This document shows positions 32,237-45,096 of a DNA stretch of 64,000 bases, piece by piece. The notes beneath the pieces were generated by a model. It had not been told where the DNA came from, ran no database searches, and worked only from the letters and a program-made list of their open reading frames with translations. Position numbers and translations under genes: made by a program. Numbering within the stretch: position 1 is the stretch's first letter; every line of letters begins with the position of its first letter. Source of the DNA: Atherix ibis (taxonomy: Eukaryota; Arthropoda; Insecta; Diptera; Athericidae). The stretch spans positions 52,837,920 through 52,901,919 of the forward strand of contig OY282606.1 in the NCBI GenBank assembly GCA_958298945.1, given 5' to 3'.

Positions 32237-35200
32237 ATGGAAAATACTGTGGTAGCAAGTGAAAAACTGGAAAAAATTCTGAAAAGTTTCTTGAAGCCCA
32301 ACTTTAAACCGACAAACGATGTTTATATTGAAATGCTAATAAGTCACTTATCTAAAGAATATGAACAAGGTTGCTATAGAATAGTTGTTCTTGTTTTGTT
32401 TAACATTTTTTATTTTATTTGAATTTTTTATTTTATATAAAGCAATTTACTTTTATTTTAGGAAATAATGGAATATTACGTTTGCCGGTTATTGTACAGT
32501 GGATCGATAAATATTTAGAAATACAGAGGTCGGAAGATGCAAAAAACAATGCGCATATAACTTCGTTTATGCTAAAGTTGTGTGCATTGATAATAAAAAA
32601 CGAATGGTTACTTATTGCCGTCAAAGACCATAATTTGCTGGATAAGTAATTATTCTTAAAAGTTTTTTTAAACCGACTATTTTAATTTATATATAAAACA
32701 ATTCAATTAACATTCGTTTTAGATAAAAATTTGATAAACCAAATCTTTTGTTTTATAAAAAATATATTTAATAATTCTATTGTAAGGGACTTATTGTGAC
32801 GAAATATTTCGTATTTTTCGAGTAAAATTAATGGTATAATAAAGTAATTATTTTTTACACTCGTATATAATAATAATGCTAAAGAACAAGCATATTTTCT
32901 TTTTACTTTTTTGACTCAACATAATGATTAATTTTTTAAAGCCTTTTGCTAATAAAATAACTGCGATATTAAAATAAATTTTTAATAATAAAATTCTTAT
33001 ATTAAAAGTAAAAATTATTTCTAAATTTGTATTTAAATCAATAGTTGCTATTATAAGAAAATCATATATTTGTAGTTATTAATACTATAGATAAATTAAT
33101 TAAAAATATTGTATCAGTCTAAAATTTTCTTTATAATAAGATATTCATTCAAATTTTCCTTTTAAATATTTATATATGTTTAAAATTTTATTTATTTAAT
33201 ATAATTTTCTTATTTATTTTTTAGAATCGAAAGTTATTTAAAAATTAATAAAGAGAATTTAACACCATCTGTTAAACTTGGCCATGTACAGCTAATATCA
33301 GCAATAGCAAGACATAATTTAGGATTACTTTGGATAAAAGAAACAAAGGCATGGCTATCAATTGTAGAATATTGTCAAAAAAATCAAACAGTATACGTTG
33401 TACGTGAAGCAATGGCATTTATTTATGATATATTATATAATTTCTCAACAAAAACAAATGAAGAAGAATTATGCATTGAAATATTAGGTGAAATAGTTAA
33501 ACCTATAACGGATAATGTATTTAATCATGAAACTGGTACAGTATATGTTGATGATCTTAATTTACAACGGAAATTATCACCAACATTAAATTTAATATGT
33601 TACATTTTACAAAAGACTTTAGAATCAGATGTTAAAACAAAGATTCAATATTATTTCGAGGAGAAATTTAAATTAGAAATTAATTTATGGAAATTAGCCG
33701 ACATGACACAAAATCAACAGTTTTTGGGTTCAATATTAAAAACGAATACAAGTTTAAACTATGCGAAACTTGTATATGAGAAATATGATAAAAACACGAT
33801 ACCATCCGATGATTTCAATCAATTTGGTGTAAATTTCTTTAATCTCATGAAATTTTGTATTGTACGAAGAAGTAGCTGTAATGTTCTCATGTTGGCTGAA
33901 CTTAATCACATATTATGGAAGAAACTTGGTGAACGAGTTCCAGAGGAGATTCTTATTGAAAATGAATGTATTAAATTTGAAAATCAACTAATTATATTTC
34001 ATCTATTGCCACTATTATTTGTATTTAAGGATCAAAGTTTAGATAAATTGGAACTGCTAAATAATTATATTATGAAGCTATTTTCTATTTCGTGTGAACA
34101 TACATTAAGAGTATGCTATGCTTTTCGTGATACTATGTTCGAATGTCCAGATATAGTAGCTGATTTAGCATATAAATCTATTCATGGCATATTATCAATG
34201 GAGAATATTTTAGATTCTGATCGTGCAGTGCTAGTATTTCAAGCGACTATATATGCGCTGAAGGAATTTGTACCGGAAGTTTATATGTACGATGAAGATA
34301 GATCAAAAACCAATGATAATCTTTTAGTGCAAAAACCTAATCTTCTTTCGGCTATATTAGTTGGTCTTTATTCTTTGATAGATCGATATCACATCACATG
34401 GAAACAGTCGATTGAATCAACTTGCCTACTGAATATAATGTTCGCTTTATTAAATAATCCTAATTTAACTTCAATGGTACTTTATGTCATAGAAATTATA
34501 ATTTTCATAAATAATAATATGAAACTATAATATTTGCAGCTAGCTGTAAAAGCAATAAAGCTAACGCAGTTGTCTATAGAACACTACTTGTCACCAAATT
34601 TGGCCTTACTAGTGGATAATTTCAATGGATCCGGTATGGAGAATTTGGGTCCTATGATAACTAAACGTTTGCATGATAATAATTGGGAAGTAAGAGATAG
34701 TACAATAGAGCTAGTTACTTCAATTTCAAATATATCAAGATCAAGTAAGTGCACTTATAAGCATTTATTAATAATATTTTAAAAATTATCTGTGCTTGTA
34801 TTTTTATGATAAAGAATTTCAATCATTCCAACAACATATCTTGGACAATGTAATATGTCCAATAATATTTTCAATGGCCAAAAATGATTGTGAACCGTAC
34901 GTCCGTGCCTCCGCTGTAAAATGTTTAAATCAAATGATCATGATTAATGCATTCTGGGAAAAAGGACTTATTGAAAATGATATAATGGTGAGTTTTTTAT
35001 TAGAATTAATTTTAGTTAAGAGTAGTGTCAAAATGGAGATTTGCATTTTTAGGAATATCTATTAACATCTATTTGCACGGAAACAGAAAGTATTGTACGA
35101 CGGGAGCTAGTTTCACTGCTATCGAATATATTTGAACATAGAAATGTATCAGCGGTTAATTTAGATACTATTTATTCGACAATGGCACATTCAGCTGTCA

Positions 35201-35955
35201 ACGATTTAGATTGGGAAGTGAAAATAAATGCACTATATTTCTGGAAGAAAGTTATTTGTAGACAATTTCAAAATCAAGGTATGATTGATGGTAACTTTCC
35301 AACCGTTACTTTTTCCAAAGAAAACAAAAAGATTGTTACACTAACAGAGAAGGAAATTCTATTAAGAATAAAGAAGGTTCTCAACGAGCTATCAGTGCGT
35401 GGATGCCTTGGTGTACTGTTAGAATGTTTAGATGATGATTGTGATTTGGAAGTAGTTAAAGTAACTGTGCTTATTATAAAGAAATTGCAAAATTTTTTAG
35501 ATAAATATGATTACTTGAAAGTAATAGAATCACTTTCAATTAAAAATGATTCACATATAGAAACCCATAATTTAAATAATTTCAATTCGGTAGAACCAAT
35601 GGAACAAAATTCAATGGATGATTTTTCTCCTTCTACAGCAAATACAGATTCATCCGAAAATGTTATTGAGCAAATAATAAATGCACAAGATATAAATTTA
35701 TTAGCTAGTGCCTATGAGTATCAAATGAATATGCAAACGAAAACAACAAACACAAAGATTTCGGAGAATCTTTACCAAAAATTTGCCTTATCAAATCCAA
35801 ATGAATTTTTAAATAAAATATATACTAAAAATTTAGATTTACTTATTGAAAGTAAAAGAGATTGGATTATGAATACGGAGAGCTTTGATTCACTTTTAGA
35901 CGATATGCTATATTCAATTAAGCTAAACGATGTTAACGATGCTGATTGTTATTAG
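32237..35955 (+). CDS. BRAT1: BRAT1-like HEAT-repeat protein (Integrator INTS11 partner)
   Basis: Exons 32237-32369, 32462-32645, 33225-34476, 34540-34744, 34815-34987 and 35053-35955 join to 949 aa. The chain is almost wholly alpha-helical with HEAT-like repeats (for example DNNWEVRDSTIELVTSISN, CEPYVRASAVKCLNQM, DLDWEVKINALYFWKK), as in BRAT1, a cytoplasmic partner of the Integrator endonuclease INTS11 also linked to ATM signalling. An acidic, poorly conserved loop lies near residues 820-850. The protein ends DVNDADCY: a Cys next to the C-terminus fits the reported mode in which the BRAT1 tail enters the INTS11 active site and a Cys meets the metals. Family assignment rests on fold, length and this tail, so it is less certain than its neighbours. 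AATAAA at 36061 follows the stop. Confidence 0.75.
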
Positions 35956-36819
35956 ACGAATGTAGAATCAATGCATTTTATGTAAATAATTTGTATAATA
36001 ATATATATAAATAGATAGATTAAGATATCATTCCATCAATGAAACTTAAATTTTAAAAAAAATAAAAGTTTCGATATGAATTCTGAGAGTATGATTAATT
36101 CTTACTTAATGTTAGGCAGAAAAAAGAATTTATTAATTATAATGAAATAATTATGTATTATTTATTTTATATTAAATAAAAAAATATATATTTTGGACTT
36201 TTAATAAATAAATTTCGAGTAAAATTAAAATTGAATTTTCGCAACAGGCAATGTTTGGTTGCAGTTAATAGTGCACTTTCGCTACAGCTGCTATATAACA
36301 AGTCAATAGTTTTTCGTTTTATTTGTATTTTATTTGAATAGAGTTTATTCGATTAAGAAAGAAATTAATTGAATAAATAAAATTTAAAATAAACGGACGA
36401 ATTATAAAATAATTTAAAATCGTACTGACGTGGTAATATTTTCGAAATAACTATTATACGTTTCTGGCAGGATGAAATTTTGTAAGAACCATTGGACAGA
36501 TTAGTGTTGAGGTGGCAGTACTACATTGACAATGTTTCGTATGTGTTGTTAGATTTTTCGGATATGAGAATGGAATTGTGGAAAAAAACACTGTAGAAAA
36601 GAACAATTTGTTTATTTGGCATTTGTGAAAGAATTTTTGCGGTATTTTATTGTAGTGGCGGCCTAAATATACTGGAATGCGGTGAATTTGATTAACAGAA
36701 ACTGGATTGTAATTTGATTGAAATTTGACATGTGAATTTTATCCGATTTCCAATAAATATAAATAAATTAGTTATAAAATAAATTGTGTTGTTTCGTGTT
36801 AATGCTGAGACATTGAATT
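35956..36819. other. BRAT1 3'UTR and TBC1D22 promoter/5'UTR
   Basis: 864 bp between two plus-strand genes. AATAAA at 36061-36066 probably ends BRAT1. The right half, which is somewhat less AT-rich, should hold the TBC1D22 promoter and leader. No other gene seen. Confidence 0.45.
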
Positions 36820-38938
36820 ATGGACAATAATCATGAGAACACATCATCATTTTGGAAAAACAATGGCAGAGCAGTGCCCGGGCGACCAAGCCCCAAAAAA
36901 GATCATAAAATATCGAACTCACGGGTCGGAAAAGGTCACGTTGGAACGTCGTTTAGGGATTATCAGAAGTCAGTTAGCGATGCATGGGATCTTGGCGATG
37001 ATGAATTCTGTATAATATCCGGCATATCGGGTATAGAATATATCTGAAGCATACATTTATCATTTGTTAAATTTCGTTTTGATTCGCAGATGCAAGAATA
37101 TCGAAGAAAGTGTCACAATCAGCAGCCTTAAATGTGATTCAAACACACCGAAGCAATTTTGGTGGTTTAAGAAATCAACAACTGAAGATACCTCCTGCTG
37201 CTACTCCTGTAGATGCTGAAGATAAAAATAATTCAAAGTATAATGAACATGAGTTTGAAATAATAAATAATTCAGTTGAACATGAGCAGAACACTTCAAT
37301 CGAACATTTCGAGGATGTAAGGTCAGCCATCGCTTTATTATTGAATAATTGATAAAAAGACGTATAATATTGGTTACCTCCGTTTTATTATTATTTTATT
37401 TTAGACCTAAATATCGCCAATTTCATGCTTATCCCGGTCGTCCACAACTCCAGAAATTGTCATCAAATTCATCTGTAGATGCCGATTATGAATCGAAAAT
37501 TGAAAAATTTAGTATATTCTTAAATGCACCTCTATTAGATTTGCTAGCTTTGAAAAAACTCGGTTGGTCTGGTATACCAAAGAAGGTATGGTTCAATATT
37601 AGAACAAGTTAAAATTAAAATGAAAAATATTTCATATAAAAACAAAATTTTTGTTTTAAAATACATCTTCATAAACTTATTTTTTGTCGAAGTGGAAAAT
37701 ATAATAAAGTTAATTAAAAAAAAATCAATATTTTGCTTTGCAGAAACGAGCTGTCTCTTGGCGTCTTCTTTCGGAATATCTTCCTACAAGTCTCGAGAGG
37801 CGAGATACTGTTTTAGACAGAAAAAGATTGGACTATCATAATTTAGTTGCACAATATTTTAGAGTAGATAGTAGGGATGAAGCCCAACAAGATACATATA
37901 GACAGGTAAACTAACTCGTATTGTATGGAATGAAATAGAATTTTTAAAAACATTATGGCTAAAAATCGATTTTAAAATTTTTTTTAATAGATTCATATAG
38001 ATGTGCCAAGGATGAATCCCCATGTACCTTTATTTCAGCAAACATCAGTTCAAGAAATGTTTGAACGTATATTATTTATATGGGCAATAAGACATCCTGC
38101 GTCTGGTTATGTACAAGGAATTAATGATTTAGTAACTCCATTTTTCATAGTGTTTCTACAAGAAACCATTGGTTCTGGTATTTTAAATTTACATTGCTTT
38201 GCTGATAGGATATATTTAATATATTCTTCGTCCTTGTGTGAAAACAGATACAGAACTGGAAACATTTACTCTAGATGATCTTTCAATTCAAGACCGTAAT
38301 TCAATTGAAGCAGACTCATTTTGGTGTTTATCGAAATTTTTAGATTGTATACAGGATAATTATATATTTGCCCAATTGGGAATTCAGGCTAAAGTAAATC
38401 AATTAAAAGACTTAATTCATAGGATTGATGGTAAATTATTTATATAATCTATAAAAAAGGAAAATACCAAAAAAAATGTTCATGAAATTTTTTTTAATTA
38501 TGAAGGAACTCTTCATAAGCATTTGCAATCGCAAGGTGTTGATTATTTGCAATTTTCTTTCCGTTGGATGAACAATTTATTGACTAGAGAATTGCCACTA
38601 CATTGTACTATACGATTATGGGACACATACCTAGCTGAGTCGGATGGATTTGCATTGTTTCATTTATATGTGTGTGCAGCATTTTTGTTACATTGGCGGG
38701 ACCAACTTCTTCAGCAAAAAGATTTTCAAGTAATTAATATTCACATCATGACGATTAATAATGAAAATTTGAAGTCATTAATTTACCTTTTATTATTTTT
38801 AAGGGTTTAATGCTTTTATTACAAAATTTGCCTACCCATAATTGGGCAGATAGGCATATTAATGTTTTAGTAGCTGAAGCTTTTAAATTGAAATTTACTT
38901 ATGCGGACACACCGAAGCACTTAGAAGGAAAAAGTTGA
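36820..38938 (+). CDS. TBC1D22: TBC1D22-type Rab GTPase-activating protein
   Basis: Exons 36820-37030, 37090-37321, 37405-37585, 37744-37905, 37991-38171, 38248-38430, 38506-38729 and 38804-38938 join to 502 aa, the family length. The TBC domain covers about residues 165-480: LKKLGWSGIPKKKRAVSWRL, the arginine finger in DTYRQIHIDVPRM (R269), ERILFIWAIRHPASGYVQGIND with the glutamine finger, FRWMNNLLTRELPL and RLWDTYLAESDGF. Both catalytic fingers are present. Members act on Golgi/endosomal Rabs; the vertebrate proteins also bind 14-3-3 and ACBD3. Exon 2 must use the donor GTCAGC at 37322; the better-looking GTAAGG at 37317 would shift the frame into an immediate stop. AATAAA at 39241-39246 follows. 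Confidence 0.94.
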
Positions 38939-40407
38939 CATCGACTAGATTATGACTGTAATCACACCAGGAATTATAAAGTTAATTACGTTCACTATAA
39001 ATGTATATAAAATGATCGGATGAGATAAAATCAATTTCATATATTTGTATATATATATATACATATATATGATAAAGTGTTAAGAGGATATTATTACATG
39101 AAATTGAGACATATTGGGGTGGTTTCTTTAAAACATTGTATCTGAAATTCTATTTAAAGACTTGGAGTTAAAATCCATATATAGATAAAAATGATCCTTT
39201 CCTTTTTTTGATGATAAATGAGCTAGTAATATTAAGTTAAAATAAATATTTCTAAATATAAACAAACTGTTTTAAATAAATTTTTTTAGAATTTTTATTT
39301 TTAAAAAATTTGAAAGAATAAGTGCGCACAGTGATTTACATACTTGCTAGGTGAGTGATTAATTGTTCATATATTTATTTGTTAAATAGTTTTATATTTA
39401 ATTATACAAAATAGATATATGGAATATATTTTTTTTACAACATCTGAAATAAGGGATTTTAAGGGTTTAATGATGTGTAATTGAAATTTTAAATATAATA
39501 AATACGATGTATATGACTATAATGAAGTAAAATAATTAACGCAATCAATTGTAAGTAATATAGAATGCAGCTGGAAAATATCGAAGTTTCCTACCACCGT
39601 AACTCCAACGAACTTATTCGACATTTGTGAGGATTTAAATTGTACGTACTATTAAAACAGAGTATATTATTGATAATTTAAATAAAACATAAATATTTCT
39701 AAATTATAGAAAATTTTTAAAATTTAACTTATTTTTTCCGATAGGTTGGTTTAAAAATATGTGCATAATTTTATGAAATGTAATATTGTTTATACTAAGA
39801 GAAATTATTTTCATCGGGTAACACTATGCTGTCATGTATGAGAATTTATGTAATTAAAATAGAGAGGCGGGAGAAGTGTAAAGAATTACCAGACATTGGT
39901 TGCTTTCGGTCGAATGGCTTATAATAATAACAGTTGTGGTGCATTGAATTTTTAAGAATACAATTGAAAACAACAAAATTTACAAAATGCGGAATATCAT
40001 AGAATAACAGTCTGTTTAAAAAATAAAATCTGTTTTAGTTATCGATTAAAAAGTCGAGTATTTTCTGTGAATATATGATAATTAATTGGGACGTATCAGC
40101 TGGGCGATCTGTTAAGGCGTGAAAATAATTCGAAAGTATGAAGTGAAAGTGCAGGTATCTGGATTTCTTTCGTTCATTAATGCGAAGATTATCCGGTTTT
40201 GAATAAATTCGTATTTTTTTGCAAAACACAGTCGGATTTTGATATTCAAAGAAATCGAATTCTAATAGATATCTACAGGTGGGATATGATAATAAGTAAA
40301 AATTAGCTTAGTTAAAAATAGTATTGAAACATACAAATACGAGTATATTAATTTGTAAGATTTGTGACGATTTAATTTTTAGATTGAAAAGATTGTGAAA
40401 AATAGTC
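38939..40407. other. TBC1D22 3'UTR and MFSD10 promoter/5'UTR
   Basis: 1.47 kb without a gene. A (TA)n/(TATG) simple repeat lies at about 39041-39071. A leader exon of the next gene probably ends at a GTGGGA donor (40279) and resumes at 40383 after TTTTTAG, just before its ATG. Confidence 0.45.
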
Positions 40408-42224
40408 ATGAGTAATAAATTTTCTTCGGTTCTTTTCCGCAGTGCCTCAAATAAATCAGGAATGGAAATGGATTCGACTACCACTTTAACACAACGTCCT
40501 ACTTCTGTGAAGAACGGGAAGGTGCCGGAATCGAATGGAAACAGAATTATTGATGGATATTCTACAGAATCAAATGATCTTCCAACCAAAACAAATCCCA
40601 TCGTTTATATCGTATTCGTATCATTGTTGTTGGACTTGTTTGCATTTACAATGATTCTGCCACTTTTGCCTTCACTACTCGAATTCTATAGAGTAAACGA
40701 TAAGACTGGATTTTATCAATTTTTGCAAGAGAATGTGAGAAGATTCCAAGAATATTTTGGCGTACCGGATAGGTTCAGCTCTGTGTTGTTTGGTGGATTT
40801 TTAGGTTCAATGTACAGTTTTCTGCAATTTGTGGCAAGTCCCATTATGGGTGCACTATCGGATGTTTATGGCAGAAAACCAATTATGTTGATGTGTACCG
40901 TAAGTTAAGCTAATGATAATATGTTCTTTATATTTGTATGTAAAATATATAATATTTCAGGTTGGTCTCTCAATTTCGTATCTGATATGGGGATTTTCAA
41001 CAAATTTTGGACTATTCGTATTAGCTAGATTTATAGGTGGATTAAGTAAAGGGAATATTTCGTTATGCATGGCCATAATAACTGATGTTTCGAACGTTAA
41101 GAATCGTGGTAAAGCAATGGCCTTTGTTGGAATTGCATTCTCATTGGGATTTATAATTGGACCGATGATTGGTGCTTTATTTTCATTGTACTCAGACAAA
41201 TCATCCCATACATGGTTTTGGTTACCAGCAATGTTTGCAATGAGCCTTACCATATCGGATTGTTTATTTTTGATTCTTTGCCTAAATGAAACTTTGCCAA
41301 AAGTATGTGCATTCAGTACAAATAACAGAAAAATGAAAAAATAATATTTAAAATTTTGCAGGAAAAACGTGCCAAACACTTTCTTCTATCATTGTCGAGT
41401 GCAAACGACCATATTAGTATTAGATCATTATTTAGATTTTCAGCTGTTAAAAATCTTCGTAAAGTTGAAATGGATTCATTAACATCCTTGGGATTTATTT
41501 ATTTTGTATACCTTTTTATATATTCCGGTTTAGAGTTCACAGTGACATTTCTAATGTACCATAAATTTGGATACACTTCAATTGATCAGGCAAAAATGTT
41601 TCTTACAACTGGTATGTTCAATTTTTTCAAAAATTTTCTTATATTAAAAAAAAAAAATTATTTTTGTCTAAATATTTTTCTTTTAAAAATAGGTATTGTT
41701 ATGGCTTTATTACAAGGGAGTGTGGTTCGTCGACTACCACCACATGTTATGAAAATGTCGGCTGCATTTGGGCTCTATTTAATAGTTCCATCTTTTGTAG
41801 TTATTGGTATTGCAAAAAGTTCCTTTATGCTTTATTTTGGAATGGTTCTATTTGCAATTTGTAAGTGTATATATATTTTTTGAGTTTTTATTGTATGCTA
41901 AAGCAGATAATTGAATCAAATTCACAGCGACAGCATTTGTGGTTACCTGTTTAACAACGATCGTATCAAAATATGGTCAATTTGATCAAAAAGGAACAGT
42001 ATTAGGTATTTTCAGGTCCTTAGGGGCTTTAGCACGTGCTATTGGACCAATTGTTGGATCAACAGGTATGCAGTACGAAAAAACCTTTACTAAAATATCT
42101 AATTATGATTTGCTCTTTTTTCCATATAGCATTTTGGTGCATGGGATCTGAGATTACTTATATAATTGGTGGACTACTATTATTATATCCGTCCATTTTA
42201 TTACATCGTCTCGAAATAGCATAA
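40408..42224 (+). CDS. MFSD10: MFSD10-like major facilitator transporter
   Basis: Exons 40408-40899, 40961-41302, 41362-41611, 41693-41860, 41928-42065 and 42130-42224 join to 494 aa. It has about 12 hydrophobic helices after a 65-residue polar N-terminus; the first is VYIVFVSLLLDLFAFTMILP. MFS motif A is present as GALSDVYGRKP (about residue 148), with later FIGGLSKGN and GIAFSLGFIIGPMIGALF. This is the tetracycline-transporter-like branch (fly rtet, mammalian MFSD10/TETRAN), reported to carry organic anions; the natural substrate here is unknown. AATAAA at 42436-42441 lies past the stop and inside the predicted transcript overlap with the convergent EB gene. Confidence 0.93.
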
Positions 42225-42565
42225 ATTGCATATTGTATTAATTATATTAATTTACTCGAAGAGATAAGAGATTTACATTTATTTTTACACAATTTTTATT
42301 AAATACAAAATTTGTTTATTTTTTGTTTGTTCGCTTTTTTAAAAAGTATTAAATTTTTATAAAGTATTATAAATTTATTGTATAATATCTACATGCATAT
42401 TGATGCATATTATATGTATTTGTATATTTTTATTAAATAAAATGGAAATATTTCTTTTTTATAATAGAAAAAATATTTTTTTTTCATATTAAAATAAAAA
42501 TCAGTTTTTATTTACACATAAATATATTTTATTTGATAGATTTTTCGCTCTTTTCTATTTTTTTT

Positions 42566-43986
42566 TTAAATAAATAAAACAGTAAAAAGAATCAGTACTA
42601 ATATTCTTTGGTAAAAAACAATTGTAGAACAAGTAGAACAAATATTGTCAACAACTTGCATGCCGTCTGGACATGCACATATTCCATTAATACAAATTGC
42701 ATCTTGAAATACTGCACAATTTTCATCGGTTTCGCACATTCCTCCCAGTGTTACAGATACCCAACATCTCTGTAAATTGAAAACAAAAATAAAATTTCAT
42801 ATTTTAATATTAGTTATCCCTTTGTTAATATGAGGAAAGAAGTAAATTACGTATTTAAGCTCATGATATCCAGGCCTACAAGCACATGCCTGTACGGTGT
42901 CATTACATTTTGAATATGGGATCCGTTCGGTACATTGTTGATCTTCCATGCATTTATCATGTATATGACCAGCAACTGTTTAAAAAAAATTTGTCTATTA
43001 TATTATGATTATTTAATTAAAAATTTACTAAAATACTGTACTTTTTAAACAGCGTTTTTTATCTTTGCTCATAACATGGCTGACATGACATCTACAAACA
43101 TCATAGCATCTTGAATAATCTGCTACACATTCTTCGTCCGATTCGCATTTTTCTTCTAAATTAACATTCGGTACACAATTCTTTAAATCGCTGCGAGGAT
43201 GTTTATCATATGGGCATCGACAAACCCCATCTCTGCAAATCGTCTCTTCACCTACGCAATTGCTTGTCAATTTACAATAGTGATCCAGTACTAGAAAAAA
43301 TATAATATTATATTATCACAAGAATACGACGAATCAAATTCTTACATTGACCAATTCAAAAAAAATTAAAATTCTTCGATTTTACGTTCATACTATTTAA
43401 TTGATAAGTTTAGTTAGCATAATAGGTAATGAGACCCGTTTTAACATATTAACGCCAATGTCTTAATATAATTAATATATTTTATTAACATACAATAAAA
43501 TAATAATTTTACTTTATTTCATGCCAAAAACTAAAAACAATTTATTTGTTTGAATAAAAAAAAATTTGATATATAAATGTTGACAAAAATAGTTATTTTC
43601 CGATAATCTTTATAATTTCGCTACAAAATATAATTCAAAATTAGATATATTACAACGAAACTAAGTATAAAACACTATCAAAAAATATTATTTCAAAATT
43701 TCATACTTACAAACACTTTCGAAACAAGTATTTGCCCTTTTAACAAAATGGGCACCATCCTCACATCGACAGCGATTGTGAAAACATTCTGATTTGGCGC
43801 CAAATGTTATTTTACATTGATCATCGTATAGGCATGCATCCCCAATTGCCTCCACTCGATTATAGCAATTCCTCTGACCATGTACTGTTATAATAATATA
43901 GCCATCCTTGCAGAAACACCCATTCTGCGAGTCACAAAATGCGTTTGCTGGACAATCTGCTTCATGTCGACAAGCAATGCTCATTT
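42566..43986 (-). CDS. Cysteine-rich EB-module protein, 5' end missing
   Basis: Four exons (43986-43711, 43290-43042, 42975-42851, 42769-42566) join in phase. They encode repeated EB/EGF-like cysteine modules (CRHEADCPANAFCDSQNGCFC, CLYDDQC, CRCEDGAHF, CESDEECVADYSRC, CMEDQQC, CETDENCAVF), each near a 35-40 residue spacing, and a hydrophobic C-terminal tail (ILVLILFTVLFI) fit for a membrane or GPI anchor. Such insect proteins are secreted or surface-bound; function unknown. Exon 43986 opens in phase 1 after a polypyrimidine acceptor, so an upstream exon with the signal peptide must exist, but I cannot find one before repeat DNA begins near 44.27 kb. TTTATT at 42528 and 42507 give minus-strand poly(A) signals. 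(Motif strings are separate modules.). Confidence 0.75.
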
Positions 43987-44439
43987 CTTTAAAAAAATCA
44001 AAGTGAAACAATGCCTTAGAAATCAAATTTTTTTAAATTATTATAATTAAGAATAAACAATAAAAATATATTTTGAAATATTTTTAAAAAAATCAAAGAA
44101 AACCAGGCAAACGTCTAAAAAAAATAATAGTGCTAAGACTTAATCTATTTTAAGAGAATGGACGAATGAATAGAAATATTTTTTCGACATAAAATAAAAA
44201 TTTCATTTACGGAAAAATAGAATTTCTCTTAAGTTTATAGAATTTTGTTACTAAAATACAGATACTGGGTGGCCACTGGAAGACTGAATGATATAAAACA
44301 AAACGACGCACTGTAGTACACTGCCGAACATCTTGGGGTAATAAAGCTTCGTACATTTGGATTGTGAATGAAAACATTTTCAAATGAAGCTCCTGAACCT
44401 TCTAAAGCGATGTTCTGGTATTGTTACACACAATACCAA

Positions 44440-44800
44440 CTGATTGTAGCGAGGTCTATCTAAACCGCTGCTGTCATAAGCAGTGACAGCGCCCGTGATT
44501 AGAGCTGCTTGTCTCTATCAGCGGTCCGGAGACCTTACCCGAGATTTCGATGTAAAGCGCACCTACCACGTTATAGCCATAGGCACCTTACCATGGTCGG
44601 GGTACCAGATCTTCATGGTACCAATTCCGTTTTAAGAGTAATTCGGTTTGTACTCCCCTTATTCAGTTACAGTAAGAAACCTTCTAAATTCCTAGGCACC
44701 GCTAAGCTAGCTCAGGTACGCAGGTTTACCAAAACCCGTAGATACAAAAGAGGTAGAGGCAGATGGATCGTCAAGGGCCTCTTCTAGGAATATCCCCGAC
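44440..44800 (-). mobile_element. R1-like non-LTR 3' untranslated fragment
   Basis: Read on the minus strand this GC-richer block matches the 3' untranslated part of the plus-strand R1-like copy at about 63310-63650: shared blocks include GCGTACCTGAGCT, GAGTACAAACC-type and CTCTTAAAAC sequence, GGGCGCTGTCACTGCTT and GGTTTAGATAG. The middle differs in length. No coding part is attached, so it is a 5'-truncated or fragmented copy. Confidence 0.6.
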
Positions 44801-44811
44801 TGTTATTGCAA

Positions 44812-45001
44812 GGATATTGTTATGAAATAAAAGTTTACTTTAAATCTTTTTTTTAAAATAAAAATTGCCGGATTCAGCGAGAATCTCCTCGCTGCTGAAC
44901 ATCATACATAGCCATTTTGTTCTTCGAGAGATGCTCTTTAATCTACTAAATAAATTAAATAAAAAAGATTTAAAGTAAACTTTTATTTCATAACAATATC
45001 C
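44812..45001. mobile_element. Foldback/MITE with 41-bp perfect arms
   Basis: Left arm 44812-44852 and right arm 44961-45001 are perfect reverse complements (outer end GGATATTGTTATGAAATAAA), with a 108-bp non-coding centre. Outside the arms the similarity continues weakly (TGTTATTG on both sides). This is the structure of a foldback or miniature inverted-repeat element; I see no family name. Confidence 0.8.
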
Positions 45002-45038
45002 AACACCTCCAATAACATTTGCAGTGATTATTGTTGTC

Positions 45039-45096
45039 GAGTTAAACGAACTATTCAACTCAGAGACAACGTAATGAGTTGAACGAACTCTTCAAC
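45039..45096. repeat. Short direct repeat, GAGTTRAACGAACTMTTCAAC
   Basis: Two 21-bp copies at 45039-45059 and 45076-45096 (19 of 21 identical). A related block (CGATTTGAACGAACTATT then CTCAGA) recurs near 57018-57050, so this is probably part of a dispersed repeat. Confidence 0.6.

Noticed and set aside
40957..41379. 140-residue minus-strand frame
   Set aside because: Antisense of MFSD10 exon 2; codon pattern and membrane helices belong to the plus strand.
44509..44787. 92-residue plus-strand frame
   Set aside because: It lies antisense to the 3' untranslated part of the R1-like element and is arginine-rich by composition only.
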